Of a stretch of 64,000 nt of DNA, positions 17,338-25,450 are shown in pieces. The stretch is taken from the NCBI GenBank assembly GCA_001803235.1, contig MHBL01000195.1:1-64000 (forward strand), read 5' to 3'. Source of the stretch: Lentisphaerae bacterium RIFOXYA12_64_32 (GTDB lineage: Bacteria; Verrucomicrobiota; Lentisphaeria; Oligosphaerales; YB12-FULL-65-16). Under the pieces are notes generated by a model. The model searched no databases. It saw only the letters and a list, made by a program, of their open reading frames with translations, and was not told where the DNA came from. The translations under genes were made by a program, and so were the position numbers. How positions within the stretch are numbered: the stretch's first letter is position 1; each line of letters begins with the position of its first letter.

Positions 17338-18795
17338 ATGAGTTACGGACGGTTCGGGATGTCGACTATGCTGAGTTGCGCGTTGCTGCTGTCGGGGGTT
17401 GCCGCGGCGGAGGACTTTGTGCCGCCGGACGCACCGGCGAACGTCGCGGAACTCGGGGCGGGCATCCAGCGCACCATGACGCTGCTGGCCACCAGCACGC
17501 CGGAGAAGCGGAACCACGTCCGCATCCTGTTTTACGGGCAGTCGGTGACCGCCGGGCCGTGGTCCTACGCGGTGGCCGAGGACCTGCGGAAGGCTTATCC
17601 CAATGCTGACATCGAGGTCGAGAACCGCGCCATTGGCGGCTACGAGGCGGGGGCCCTGATCAACACGGCCGAGGCGGACCTGTACCCGTTCTACCCCGAC
17701 CTGATGATCTTCCACGTCTACGGCGGCATGGACGGCAAGCTTGAGCAGATCATGGAACGGACACGGCAGCGGACCGCGGCCGAGATCCTGATCCGCACGC
17801 CGCACTTCCGCTGGCCGCCCGACCTGGCGCGCGACGTGTCGCAGGACGACCCGAAGGCGCAGGGGGTCTACCAGGCGGACGAGAAGCAGTCCGTGCTGAT
17901 CCGCGACGTGGCCAAGAAATACGGCTTGGAGTTGTGCGAAGTCCGCGAGCAGCTCCGCAAGTATCTGAAGGACCACAACCAGTTCCCGAAGGACACGCTC
18001 GGCGACAGCGTGCACCCGAACAAGTTCGGCAATTTCCTGCTCGAGAAGCTGGTCATGTTCAGCCTGCGCTACGACGAGAAGTTTCCGAAGACGCCGTGGG
18101 AGAACCTGGTCCGGGACATTCCGGCCGGCGACGCAGCGGTCAAGCGCGGCGCGGACGGGTCGCTCGAAGTCGCGTTCGAGGGGAATCGCGTTGACGTGAT
18201 CGCAGCGTCCTCCAACGACGCGAAGCTCGGCACCGCCAAGGTGCTGATCGACGACAAGCCGCCGTCGGCGTTCCCGGAGCTGTACTACCACACGCGCACC
18301 TCGAAGGCGCCGCAGGTCTGGTGGCCGTCGATCAACCGCGTCGGCTCGGAGAAGCCGCCGGTGGTCGAGAAGTGGACCGCGCGCGTTATCGAGTGCGACA
18401 TCGAGAAGAACATTCTCAAGTACGAAGTCGAGGGCTCCGTGACCGGGTTGGACGGGCAGGGCGATCAGAGCAAGAAGTTCGTCTCCAACTCCGGCCGTGT
18501 CGTGATCGACCCCGGCATGTGGATGGTCGTCCACACCCTGAAGTACAAGAAGATCCCGCTGCCCACCGACTTTGTCGTGACCTGGGAAGTGAAGCCGCTG
18601 TTCGTCGACACGTACCAGGCGCCCAAGACGGAGAACGCGGCGAAGGAGTACTACACCACGCTGGCGCAAGGGCTGAGCAACGGCAAGCACACGCTGAAGC
18701 TGGTCCCGAACGGCGACGGCGCGTTGCCCATCGCAACGTTCCGCGCCTACCGCCCGCCGCTCGCCGTCGAGCCGCCCCCGGCCGCTGCGAAGTAG
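17338..18795 (+). CDS. secreted SGNH/GDSL-type hydrolase
   Basis: A 485-residue exported esterase-like protein. ATG 17338 follows AGGAAAGGAA, and the first 24 residues are a signal peptide ending VAAA. SGNH blocks are visible: the nucleophile in YGQS (S69; Q replaces the usual D), a glycine in NRAIGGY at 96-102, and the C-terminal catalytic pair in GDSVHPNKF (D223, H226). Block III reads HVYGG rather than GxND. The remaining 230 residues form a beta-rich module of unknown role. Enzymes of this type remove acetyl or other acyl groups from polysaccharides. Location between a GH20-like gene and an Asp-box propeller on the same strand suggests a shared glycan-degrading function. Confidence 0.85.
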   Translation: MSYGRFGMSTMLSCALLLSGVAAAEDFVPPDAPANVAELGAGIQRTMTLLATSTPEKRNHVRILFYGQSVTAGPWSYAVAEDLRKAYPNADIEVENRAIGGYEAGALINTAEADLYPFYPDLMIFHVYGGMDGKLEQIMERTRQRTAAEILIRTPHFRWPPDLARDVSQDDPKAQGVYQADEKQSVLIRDVAKKYGLELCEVREQLRKYLKDHNQFPKDTLGDSVHPNKFGNFLLEKLVMFSLRYDEKFPKTPWENLVRDIPAGDAAVKRGADGSLEVAFEGNRVDVIAASSNDAKLGTAKVLIDDKPPSAFPELYYHTRTSKAPQVWWPSINRVGSEKPPVVEKWTARVIECDIEKNILKYEVEGSVTGLDGQGDQSKKFVSNSGRVVIDPGMWMVVHTLKYKKIPLPTDFVVTWEVKPLFVDTYQAPKTENAAKEYYTTLAQGLSNGKHTLKLVPNGDGALPIATFRAYRPPLAVEPPPAAAK

Positions 18796-18907
18796 TGGCG
18801 CGGGACCTCCGGGACCGCAGCAGAGTACTCGGGGCCGTCCCGGCCCGAGATCCTCGGCCGGGGACCGGCCGGCGCACCCCGCTTCGGCGCGAGACGCGCC
18901 GAGCCAC
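18795..18907 (-). repeat. family B palindromic repeat, copy 3
   Basis: It is inverted and shorter than the copies at 8153 and 13450. It starts GTGGCGCGGGACCTCCGGGA and ends GCGCCGAGCCAC, with CCCGAGATCCTCGGCCGGGG inside. Its first base is the last base of the upstream stop codon, so it begins exactly at the end of the SGNH hydrolase gene. Confidence 0.7.
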
Positions 18908-18963
18908 TGCGCGTTCGGTTGCGCCCCAGCCCTCTAATCCGTCTCTATGTGAGGAGTGATGAC

Positions 18964-21771
18964 ATGATCGCCCGAGAGTGTCTGCTCGTGTTGCTCGGTG
19001 CCTGCCTGTGTGTCGCGGGCCTCGCCGACGACGGTGGGCTGGCGGCGCGTTGTGACCTGGCGCAGTGCGTGCTGGTGACGCCCGGGCAGGCCGAGGTGAC
19101 GGCGGACGGCGACGCGGTGTGTTTCGCGGTGCGGCCGGCGCAGGCGGAGGTCACGGTACGCCTGGTCCTGCGCGAGCCACTGGCGCTGACCGGCAAGGAG
19201 CGGCTGGTCCTCGAAGCGCGTGGCGAGGAGTGGTCGAAGCAGTCGCTGTGCATGTCGCGGGTGCGCCTGCTCGCGGCGGACATGACCGAGGCGTTGTACG
19301 AGCCGGACCTCGGGATCACGCCGGAGTGGAACCGGCGCACCGTCATGTTGCACGATTTTTCCGGACCACTGCCCGCCGAGACGCGGACGATCGAGTTCGG
19401 GCTCTGGAACCCGGGAGACGTGGGGCGTGAATTCCGGCTGTACCTGCGCCGGATCGCATTCCTCACGCCGGAGGAGGTCTTTGCCGAACTGCAGGTTCCA
19501 CAGCGGCCGCCGCGGCCGCGCCTGACGGTGCGCAAGAGCGAGTTGACGGCGGCGGACCGGCGCTGGGTCAGTTTCGACCCGGGCGGCGGCGGCTGGTATC
19601 GCACGGTGGCGTTCTCGCCGCACGACGGCTCCTGCTGGCTGGGCGGCGACGTCGGTGGCGTGTACCGGACCCGCGACAACGGCCAGACTTGGGAAGTGCT
19701 GAACCAGGGCCTGCGCAACCTGTACTGCAACACGATCGCCTTCCACCCGCGCGACCCGCTGGTCGTGTTCGCCGGCACGAATGGCGGCGTGGCCAAGTCC
19801 ACCGATGGTGGTCTGACGTGGGCGTTGCGGCGCGTGGGATTCCCGCCGCGCCTGAGCTTCGGCCAGAGCGCGCCGGTGTCCGCGATCGCCGTGCATCCGG
19901 CGCGGCCGGAGATCGTGTTGGCCGGGATCGGGCACGAACGCGAGTTCGGGCGTCTGAGCGGCGCGACGGTCGGCGGCCGTGTGTACCGCAGCACGGACGG
20001 TGGCGAGACGTGGCGGCTGATCGAACTGCCTGGCGACGCGGACGTGCGGAAGCTTTCGGTGTTCTGTTTCCGATTCGATCCTGCCGACCCGAACCGCGTC
20101 TTCCTGAGCACGCAGGCCGGGTTGTTCACGAGCGCGGATGCCGGTGAGACCTGGGCGTCGCTGGGTCAGCCGGGCCTGGTTGGGTATCTGACGACGTTTC
20201 TGACCGTCAAAGCGGACGCGCCCAGCGTCATGCTGCTTGCCTACACCGACGGGCCGGCGAAGCGCGGCGGCGTGCTGAAGAGCACGGACGCCGGCGTGAC
20301 CTGGGCCCCGGTCAACGAGGGCCTGCCCGCCCGGACGGGCGTGTGGCGGCTGGTCGCGCACCCGCGCGATCCGAACGTGTACTTCCTGGGCTACCACAGC
20401 GGCGGCGGCGGACTGTACGTCACGCGCGATGCCGGCGCGACCTGGCAACCGCTGAACCGCAGCGCGAATCTGCGCACCGCCTGGTTCTTCTATGGCGAGA
20501 ACGTCACTGGCCTGGACATCGACCCGCGGAATCCCGACCGGCTCGTGTACTGCAACGACATGGACATCTACCAGACGCTGGATGCCGGGAAGATGTGGGA
20601 CCAGATCGCGACGACGCTGGTCAGCCCCGCCACCCCGGACCGCCCGGCCGTCTGGCGCGGCAGGAACTGTCCGATTCTCTGCGCGGGCGGTCCGCAGGCG
20701 CTCGCGGTCGACCCGACCAACCCCGCCACGCTCTACTTCGGCTACTGGGACACGCACGCGTGGAAGAGCGACGACGGCGGCGCGTCCTGCTGGCGCCTGA
20801 CCAATGGTATCGACAATGCCTACGGCCGCATGGGCAGCGTGGTCCTCGATCCCGACGACCCGGACATCGTCTACCTGAGCAAGGGCGAGAACTACGACCG
20901 GCAGCGCCTGTTCATGAGCGTTGACGCCGGGCGGCAGTTTCACCTGATCGGTCACGCGGGTAACGGCCTGCCCGAGGGCGGCATATTCACTCTGCTCATC
21001 GACCCGCGGAGTCCGCGTGAGCGCCGGACGCTCTACGCCGGGGAGATCACCGGTGGTGTCTACAAGAGCGACGACGGCGGGCGGTCCTGGCACGCGCAGA
21101 GCGAGGGGCTGCCGGAGAACAGCCGCGCCGTCAAGCAGATCGTGATGGACCCTGCCGACCCGAAGTGTCTGTTCCTCGCCGCCGGCGCGCACTACCGCGC
21201 GGACACGAAGAAGCGCGAGAAGGGCTATCTCGCCCGGACCCTGGACGGCGGCGCGCACTGGGAAGTGGTGAAAACGAACTGCGAAGCGCAGTGCATCCTG
21301 CTCGACCCGTTCGACTCGCAGACCGTCTACGCGGGCAACCGCAACTACTCGGGCATCGACTACCCGCAGGCGTTCTACAAGTCGACCGACGGCGGTGCGA
21401 CCTGGAAGAGCCTTGCGCAGGACGCGTTTCTCGCCGGGCCAGGCACGGGCAGCGACCTGGATAACGGCCCGCGCGTTTACGTGACCTGCCTCGCCGCCGA
21501 TCCGACCGAGCGCGGACTGATCTACGCCGCGTGCGCAGAGGAGTGCTATGACGGCAGCAACGGCCGCGGTGTGTTTGTGTCGCGCGACAGCGGCGAGACG
21601 TGGACCCCGATGCCGGCGGCCGGCCTCTACAACTTCAACGTTGGCGCGCTCGTCGTCGACCCGGTCGACCCGGCGCGACTTTACGTTGGCACGGGCGGCA
21701 ACGGCTTTTTCCGTTTCGGCCCGGCGCCCCAACCCGCGTCCGGCGAAGGGGCAGTTCGCCCCGGTCAATGA
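18964..21771 (+). CDS. secreted Asp-box (BNR) beta-propeller protein
   Basis: A 935-residue exported protein; ATG 18964 follows GAGGAG and opens a signal peptide (MIARECLLVLLGACLCVAGLA). A short beta-sandwich (about 25-190) is followed by propeller blades to the end. I count about thirteen Asp-box motifs, such as STDGGLTW, STDGGETW, SADAGETW, TRDAGATW, SDDGGRSW and SRDSGETW, spaced 50-70 residues apart. Sialidases, sortilin-like receptors and xyloglucanases share these motifs, but I do not see the sialidase arginine triad, so catalysis is uncertain; binding or endo-glucanase (GH74-like) activity is possible. The long open frame opposite it on the minus strand is a codon-composition shadow. 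Confidence 0.85.
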   Translation: MIARECLLVLLGACLCVAGLADDGGLAARCDLAQCVLVTPGQAEVTADGDAVCFAVRPAQAEVTVRLVLREPLALTGKERLVLEARGEEWSKQSLCMSRVRLLAADMTEALYEPDLGITPEWNRRTVMLHDFSGPLPAETRTIEFGLWNPGDVGREFRLYLRRIAFLTPEEVFAELQVPQRPPRPRLTVRKSELTAADRRWVSFDPGGGGWYRTVAFSPHDGSCWLGGDVGGVYRTRDNGQTWEVLNQGLRNLYCNTIAFHPRDPLVVFAGTNGGVAKSTDGGLTWALRRVGFPPRLSFGQSAPVSAIAVHPARPEIVLAGIGHEREFGRLSGATVGGRVYRSTDGGETWRLIELPGDADVRKLSVFCFRFDPADPNRVFLSTQAGLFTSADAGETWASLGQPGLVGYLTTFLTVKADAPSVMLLAYTDGPAKRGGVLKSTDAGVTWAPVNEGLPARTGVWRLVAHPRDPNVYFLGYHSGGGGLYVTRDAGATWQPLNRSANLRTAWFFYGENVTGLDIDPRNPDRLVYCNDMDIYQTLDAGKMWDQIATTLVSPATPDRPAVWRGRNCPILCAGGPQALAVDPTNPATLYFGYWDTHAWKSDDGGASCWRLTNGIDNAYGRMGSVVLDPDDPDIVYLSKGENYDRQRLFMSVDAGRQFHLIGHAGNGLPEGGIFTLLIDPRSPRERRTLYAGEITGGVYKSDDGGRSWHAQSEGLPENSRAVKQIVMDPADPKCLFLAAGAHYRADTKKREKGYLARTLDGGAHWEVVKTNCEAQCILLDPFDSQTVYAGNRNYSGIDYPQAFYKSTDGGATWKSLAQDAFLAGPGTGSDLDNGPRVYVTCLAADPTERGLIYAACAEECYDGSNGRGVFVSRDSGETWTPMPAAGLYNFNVGALVVDPVDPARLYVGTGGNGFFRFGPAPQPASGEGAVRPGQ

Positions 21772-21835
21772 CCACTTCCCGGCGCCGAAGTGGGCGTGCA
21801 ACGTGGCCGGAGCGTTTCGCTCCCGCCACGTATAG

Positions 21836-21979
21836 CGTCAGCGCCCCCGGGCGGCGGACCGCCCGGTCATATCAAGCTGTTACTCCGGCGTTCCCGTCTG
21901 AGTACCGCCTTTCAGGCGGAAGTGGCAGCGACGCTTCAGCGAGCGGGCGCAAGGCGTTGCCATCCGCACACGTGTCGAC
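21836..21979 (+). repeat. family C intergenic repeat, copy 1
   Basis: It begins GCGTCAGCGCCCCCGGGCGG with a hairpin CCGGGCGG-CGGA-CCGCCCGG. It then carries CTGAGTACCGCCTTTCAGGC followed by AGTGGCAGCGACGCTTCAGC and a GCCATCCGCACACGTG end. The right part recurs at 51769-51862 and the left hairpin part at 25262-25314. Confidence 0.75.
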
Positions 21980-22044
21980 ACGCGGAGAAAGACGCCACAA
22001 CGCGAACATCTCCTCCGTGAGTAACATGGGAGTCCGAGGTGAAC

Positions 22045-22116
22045 GGCTCGGGAGCCCCTCGTCCTCCAGCCAGACCCTCGGAGCGAAACGGTGGAGGGCG
22101 AGGGGCCTCGCGAGCC
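22045..22116. repeat. long imperfect hairpin
   Basis: Arms of 24-25 bases (GGCTCGGGAGCCCCTCG at 22045 and CGAGGGGCCTCGCGAGCC ending at 22116) enclose a loop of about 23 bases, roughly 95 bases before the radical SAM gene. With the family C repeat it fills the 440-base gap after the propeller gene. It may be an attenuator-like structure or another repeat; not seen elsewhere in the window. Confidence 0.55.
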
Positions 22117-22211
22117 GTCTGGATGGACGCCTGGCACCCACGACTGACGCAACACTCCGTCACTTTGCTCGAACACTGCCAAAGACGGCATGGCCGTGTA
22201 TGTTTCTCGCG

Positions 22212-23327
22212 ATGGACACGCAGGACAAAATCGAACTGCTCTCCGAGGCGTCGCAGTACGACCTGGCCTGCGCCTGCGGCACCGGTGGCAAGGACCGCCG
22301 GCACCGTGGCGTGGACGGGCGCTGGCTCTACCCGGTGCCGGTCGCGCGTGGCGGTCAGGGCATCATGCTGAAGAGTCTGCTCGGCAACGAGTGCGTCAAC
22401 GACTGCCGTTACTGCCCGTTCCGTGCCGGCTCGGACGTGCGGCGCGTGGTGATTCAGCCGGAGGAGATGGCCCACGCGTTCATGGAGTACGACCGGCGCG
22501 AGGACCTGATCGGGCTGTTCCTCAGCAGCGGCGTCATGCGTGATCCGGACTACACCATGGCGCGGCTCAACGAAACGGCGCGCATTCTCCGCCAGCGCTA
22601 CCGCTACCGCGGCTACATCCACCTGAAGGTCATTCCGGGCGCGTCGGATGCCGCCATCGAGGACGCGCTGAGCCTGGCCAGCGCGGTGTCGGTGAACATC
22701 GAAGTCCCGGGCGAGGCGCACTGCCGCCGGCTTTCGACGCGCAAGGATTACCTCAACGACATCATCCGCCCCATGAAACTGATCAGCCGCCTGACTGCGC
22801 GCGGTGCCAAGTATGCCGGGGTTTGCCAGACCACGCAGTTCGTCGTTGGCGCCGCCAGCGAGACGGACGCCGAGATCGTGCGCTACACCGGCGGACTCTA
22901 CAAGCGGCTCGGGCTGGACCGCGCCTACTTCTCCGCCTACCAGCGCGGCCTCGGCGAGGCGGAACTGGCCAGCGCCAACCTGCCGCCTGGGAAGGACCCT
23001 TTGTTGCGCGAGCACAGGCTGTACCAGGTCGATTTCCTCCTGCGCCGGTACGGGTTCGACGACCAGGAGATCCCGTTCGAACCGGACGGCAGCCTGGCGC
23101 TCGACCGCGACCCCAAGCAGGCGTGGGCGGAGCGGCACCCGGAGTTCTTCCCCGTACGGCTTAGCACCGCGCCGCGCGAGGGTCTGCTGCGCGTCCCCGG
23201 CCTGGGCCCGACGTCCGTCACGCGCATCCTGGCCTCGCGCAAAGAGGGACGCGTTCGCGACCTGCGCGAGGTCGGCGTCCGCGGCAAGCGTCTGCTGAAA
23301 GCCAGCGCCTACGTGGCGGCGGAATAG
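22212..23327 (+). CDS. putative DNA modification/repair radical SAM protein
   Basis: A 371-residue protein. The radical SAM cluster motif is CVNDCRYC (C61, C65, C68), with glycines around 46-58 ahead of it. FLSSGVMRDPDYTM, GYIHLKVIPGAS and SVNIEVP are hallmarks of the family often coupled to a uracil-DNA-glycosylase-like partner (the TIGR03916 type). The last 50 residues hold helix-hairpin-helix sequence (LLRVPGLGPTSVTRIL), consistent with DNA binding. The usual glycosylase partner is not next to it. The start is uncertain: ATG 22212 or the in-frame ATG at 22200; neither has a strong ribosome site. The stretch upstream that stays open lies in repeats and is not coding. Confidence 0.85.
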   Translation: MDTQDKIELLSEASQYDLACACGTGGKDRRHRGVDGRWLYPVPVARGGQGIMLKSLLGNECVNDCRYCPFRAGSDVRRVVIQPEEMAHAFMEYDRREDLIGLFLSSGVMRDPDYTMARLNETARILRQRYRYRGYIHLKVIPGASDAAIEDALSLASAVSVNIEVPGEAHCRRLSTRKDYLNDIIRPMKLISRLTARGAKYAGVCQTTQFVVGAASETDAEIVRYTGGLYKRLGLDRAYFSAYQRGLGEAELASANLPPGKDPLLREHRLYQVDFLLRRYGFDDQEIPFEPDGSLALDRDPKQAWAERHPEFFPVRLSTAPREGLLRVPGLGPTSVTRILASRKEGRVRDLREVGVRGKRLLKASAYVAAE

Positions 23328-23410
23328 CGTCGAGCGTGGAGCGCGGAGGAGAAGGGGCGCAGGACATTGACCCGATCATCACAGACATGCAGGATAACGG
23401 AGGTTCATCC

Positions 23411-23954
23411 ATGATTGCCCAGGTCATCCGAGCGGGAAAACGCGGGGCTGTTGTGGTCTCTGCCGCAATGCGTTTGGGTGGCGGGGTGTGGTTTTCGGTC
23501 GCGGTTATCCTCTGGTTTTGCGGTTGCTAGCGTCAGGTCGGGGAGTCGGTAGTTCCAGCGGTCCCGACCGCGGCGACGCCCGCGGTTCAGCGCTCCGAAG
23601 TCGACCCGCGGTTTGCGGAGTTCGCAAGTCTGGACTTGAGCAAGTTGCCGACCGGTGACGTCCTCGCCCGGCATGACGTCAATGCGATGGTGTGGCAGAC
23701 CGTGCAGGGCCCGGCCGTGCGGAAGGTCTGGAGAGATCAGGCGAAGGTCGAACTGCGCGATCCGCAACGAGCCGGCCCGGTTCACCGATGCCGGCGCGCG
23801 GGACCTGCGGCTGGAACCGGGCTCACCCGCCGCCGGCTTCGGCGCGTCCACGTTCCTGGACCCTGCGGATGCCGCGTTGCGCGTGGACCGCGATTTCAAC
23901 GGCGGGCCGCGCCCGGCGCGCCCCGCCGCCGGCGCCTTCGAGCCCGGCACGTGA
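23411..23954 (+). pseudogene. broken beta-helix-type secreted protein gene
   Basis: ATG 23411 has a good ribosome site (GGAGG, seven bases away) and starts a signal-like peptide ending VAVILWFCGC, after which an in-frame TAG stands at 23528. The same frame then reads on as coding-like sequence (SEVDPRFAEFASLDLSKLP, then NAMVWQTVQGPAVRKVW). Near 23765 the signal moves to another frame, which ends with RFTDAGARDLRLEPGSPAAG and FGASTFLDPADAALRVDRD. That is the typical C-terminal close of parallel beta-helix proteins. Length suggests the repeat region has been deleted. Stop codon, frame change and loss of the middle make this a decayed gene. Confidence 0.65.
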
Positions 23955-24025
23955 GACGCCCCCCCCTCACATGTTGAGGGACGGGACGCACAGGCCCCAC
24001 CGCCCGCCGATCGAGGAGACGCACG

Positions 24026-24304
24026 ATGAGCAACTTCATTCTGACGGTTCTCAACGTCCCCGACGTGGGGCACGGGGTCGGCCTCGCTGTCGTCCTGCAG
24101 ACCCCGACGGGGAAGACGATCCTGTATGACACCGGATGCGGCTACCACAGAACGGACCTCGGGGGCAGGCGCATAGCGGCGGCTCTGGACGGCATCCACC
24201 ATGGCGTGAGCGGGAGGGGAGGAACGCGGGAGATCGGCGGCGCAAACCGACATCCGTGTTTCATGGGGAAGGGCCGAAGCATCAGGTCAGGTTCCGATTC
24301 CTGA
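24026..24304 (+). pseudogene. N-terminal fragment of a metallo-beta-lactamase-fold protein
   Basis: ATG 24026 has GAGGAG upstream. The first 46 codons (MSNFILTVLNVPDVGHGVGL, then QTPTGKTILYDTGCGYH) match the opening of ComEC-like metallo-beta-lactamase domains. The metal-binding HxHxDH motif, which should follow within about 30 residues, is absent. After about 24165 the codons are unrelated, and the frame runs into the end of the convergent AraC-type gene. It is therefore a 5' remnant. Confidence 0.6.
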
Positions 24305-25103
24305 ACTTCAGGGGCGAGTAGCCGGTTTCGCGGGAGAAGATGCGCGAGAAGTGGAACTGGTCGGGCCAACCGACAGCCCGGCCGATCTCGGCAACACTCT
24401 TGTCCGTGAAGCGCAGCAGGGCCTTGGCGTGGTCCAGCCGCAGGCGGCACAGGTACTGCTGCGCCGTGAACCCCGTTTCCTCCCTGAAGAGACGGAAGAA
24501 GTGCGGACGCGAAATGCTGCAGAGCTGTGCAAGCCGGTCGATGTCCAGTCTCTCGGTGTAGTTCTGGCGCAGACGCGCCACGGCGTTCCGGCAGCGTCCG
24601 GGCAGGCGGTGCAGTTCCGCTCCCGGCCGGGTCTCCGCCAGGTCCCAGACGATCCCGAGAAACGCGCCGAGCCGTCGCCGGATTTCGGCCTGCGCGGGGA
24701 GCGTGCCTCTCTCGAACTCGGCCAGCATGCCCCGCATCAGCTCCGCCAGCTTTGCCTGCCGTTCCGGAGTGAAGCGTTCGGGGAGGCGGTAGTCGGTGAG
24801 GGGGTCACTGCCAGACTCGTCGGCCATGCTCAGGCGCAGAGTGACAAGGTGCAGCGGGTTCGCGTCGCACACGTCCACGAATCGCCAGGAGCCTGGCGCG
24901 AGGTAGTGGAGTGCTTCTCCGTCAGGGTCGACCGGCCGTGGATTCCTGCTGCCGTCCTGGCGCCGGTAGTACAGACCCTTGCCGGCCGTAGCCAGCATCC
25001 AGACGTGCTGCTGCGAGGTGACCCACTCACAGGGCCGGTGGAAGATGTCGAACTGGTGGCAGTAGATGCTCTGGATCGAGACGTTCCAAGCCTGCGTTCG
25101 CAT
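24282..25103 (-). CDS. AraC-family transcriptional regulator
   Basis: A 273-residue regulator. The ATG at 25103 was chosen because CAGGAG precedes it; an in-frame ATG at 25160 is less likely. The N-terminal half (about 1-160) is an AraC-type cupin sensor with aromatic residues (HVWMLATAGKGLYYRR). The C-terminal 100 residues hold the two helix-turn-helix units, seen as LDIDRLAQLCSISRPHFFRL and SVAEIGRAVGWPDQFHFSRI with the usual closing GYSPLKFR. It is transcribed away from the glycyl radical enzyme gene, 347 bases off. It is probably that gene's activator, responding to a sugar or polyol (inference). Confidence 0.9.
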   Translation of the reverse strand: MRTQAWNVSIQSIYCHQFDIFHRPCEWVTSQQHVWMLATAGKGLYYRRQDGSRNPRPVDPDGEALHYLAPGSWRFVDVCDANPLHLVTLRLSMADESGSDPLTDYRLPERFTPERQAKLAELMRGMLAEFERGTLPAQAEIRRRLGAFLGIVWDLAETRPGAELHRLPGRCRNAVARLRQNYTERLDIDRLAQLCSISRPHFFRLFREETGFTAQQYLCRLRLDHAKALLRFTDKSVAEIGRAVGWPDQFHFSRIFSRETGYSPLKFRNRNLT

Positions 25104-25261
25104 GGTGCGCGCTCCTGACCGGCACGGATGATATAATACAACATAAAGTTCATACTCCAAACTATTCCGCTATCGACAGTTAGGAGTTATCGTGGGATTG
25201 TGTCAATCGGACAGTGTATTGGCCGTTATAGAATACGACATAGAAAGTACCCCTTCGTAAG

Positions 25262-25314
25262 CAATGCGTCAGCACGTCCCGGCCGGCGGACCGGCCGATC
25301 ATAGGTTGATGTTA
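25262..25314 (+). repeat. family C intergenic repeat, partial copy 2
   Basis: It matches the left part of 21836-21979: CGTCAGCACGTCCC, hairpin CGGCCGG-CGGA-CCGGCCG, then TCATAGG and TGTTACTC. The stem differs from copy 1 by paired changes that keep base pairing. It sits in the divergent promoter region between the AraC gene and the glycyl radical enzyme gene (25104-25450), whose AT-rich part near 25130-25230 is the likely promoter zone. Confidence 0.6.
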
Positions 25315-25450
25315 CTCGCCCGGTTCGCGCCGCCGCGGGTCTTGCGCCCCGCCCGGACCCGCCGGACGGCGGCGCAGAATGGCGCAGGCACGGCAGGGGG
25401 CGAAGCGCTGAGATTCGGCGGGCTGGCAGAGCTGCAGGTCGTGGAGAGTC

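Noticed and set aside
17338-21771. Bacteroidetes-type polysaccharide utilisation locus
   Set aside because: No SusC/SusD-like pair, no hybrid sensor; the genes are individually spaced by repeats.
18934-21801. A 955-codon open frame on the minus strand opposite the Asp-box propeller gene
   Set aside because: GC-rich third positions keep antisense frames open. It has low-complexity R/A/V-rich sequence, no motif and no ribosome site, while the plus strand shows thirteen Asp-boxes.
21600-22199. Upstream extension of the radical SAM gene to 21600
   Set aside because: The open frame overlaps the propeller gene and passes through family C repeats and a long hairpin; codons there are not protein-like.
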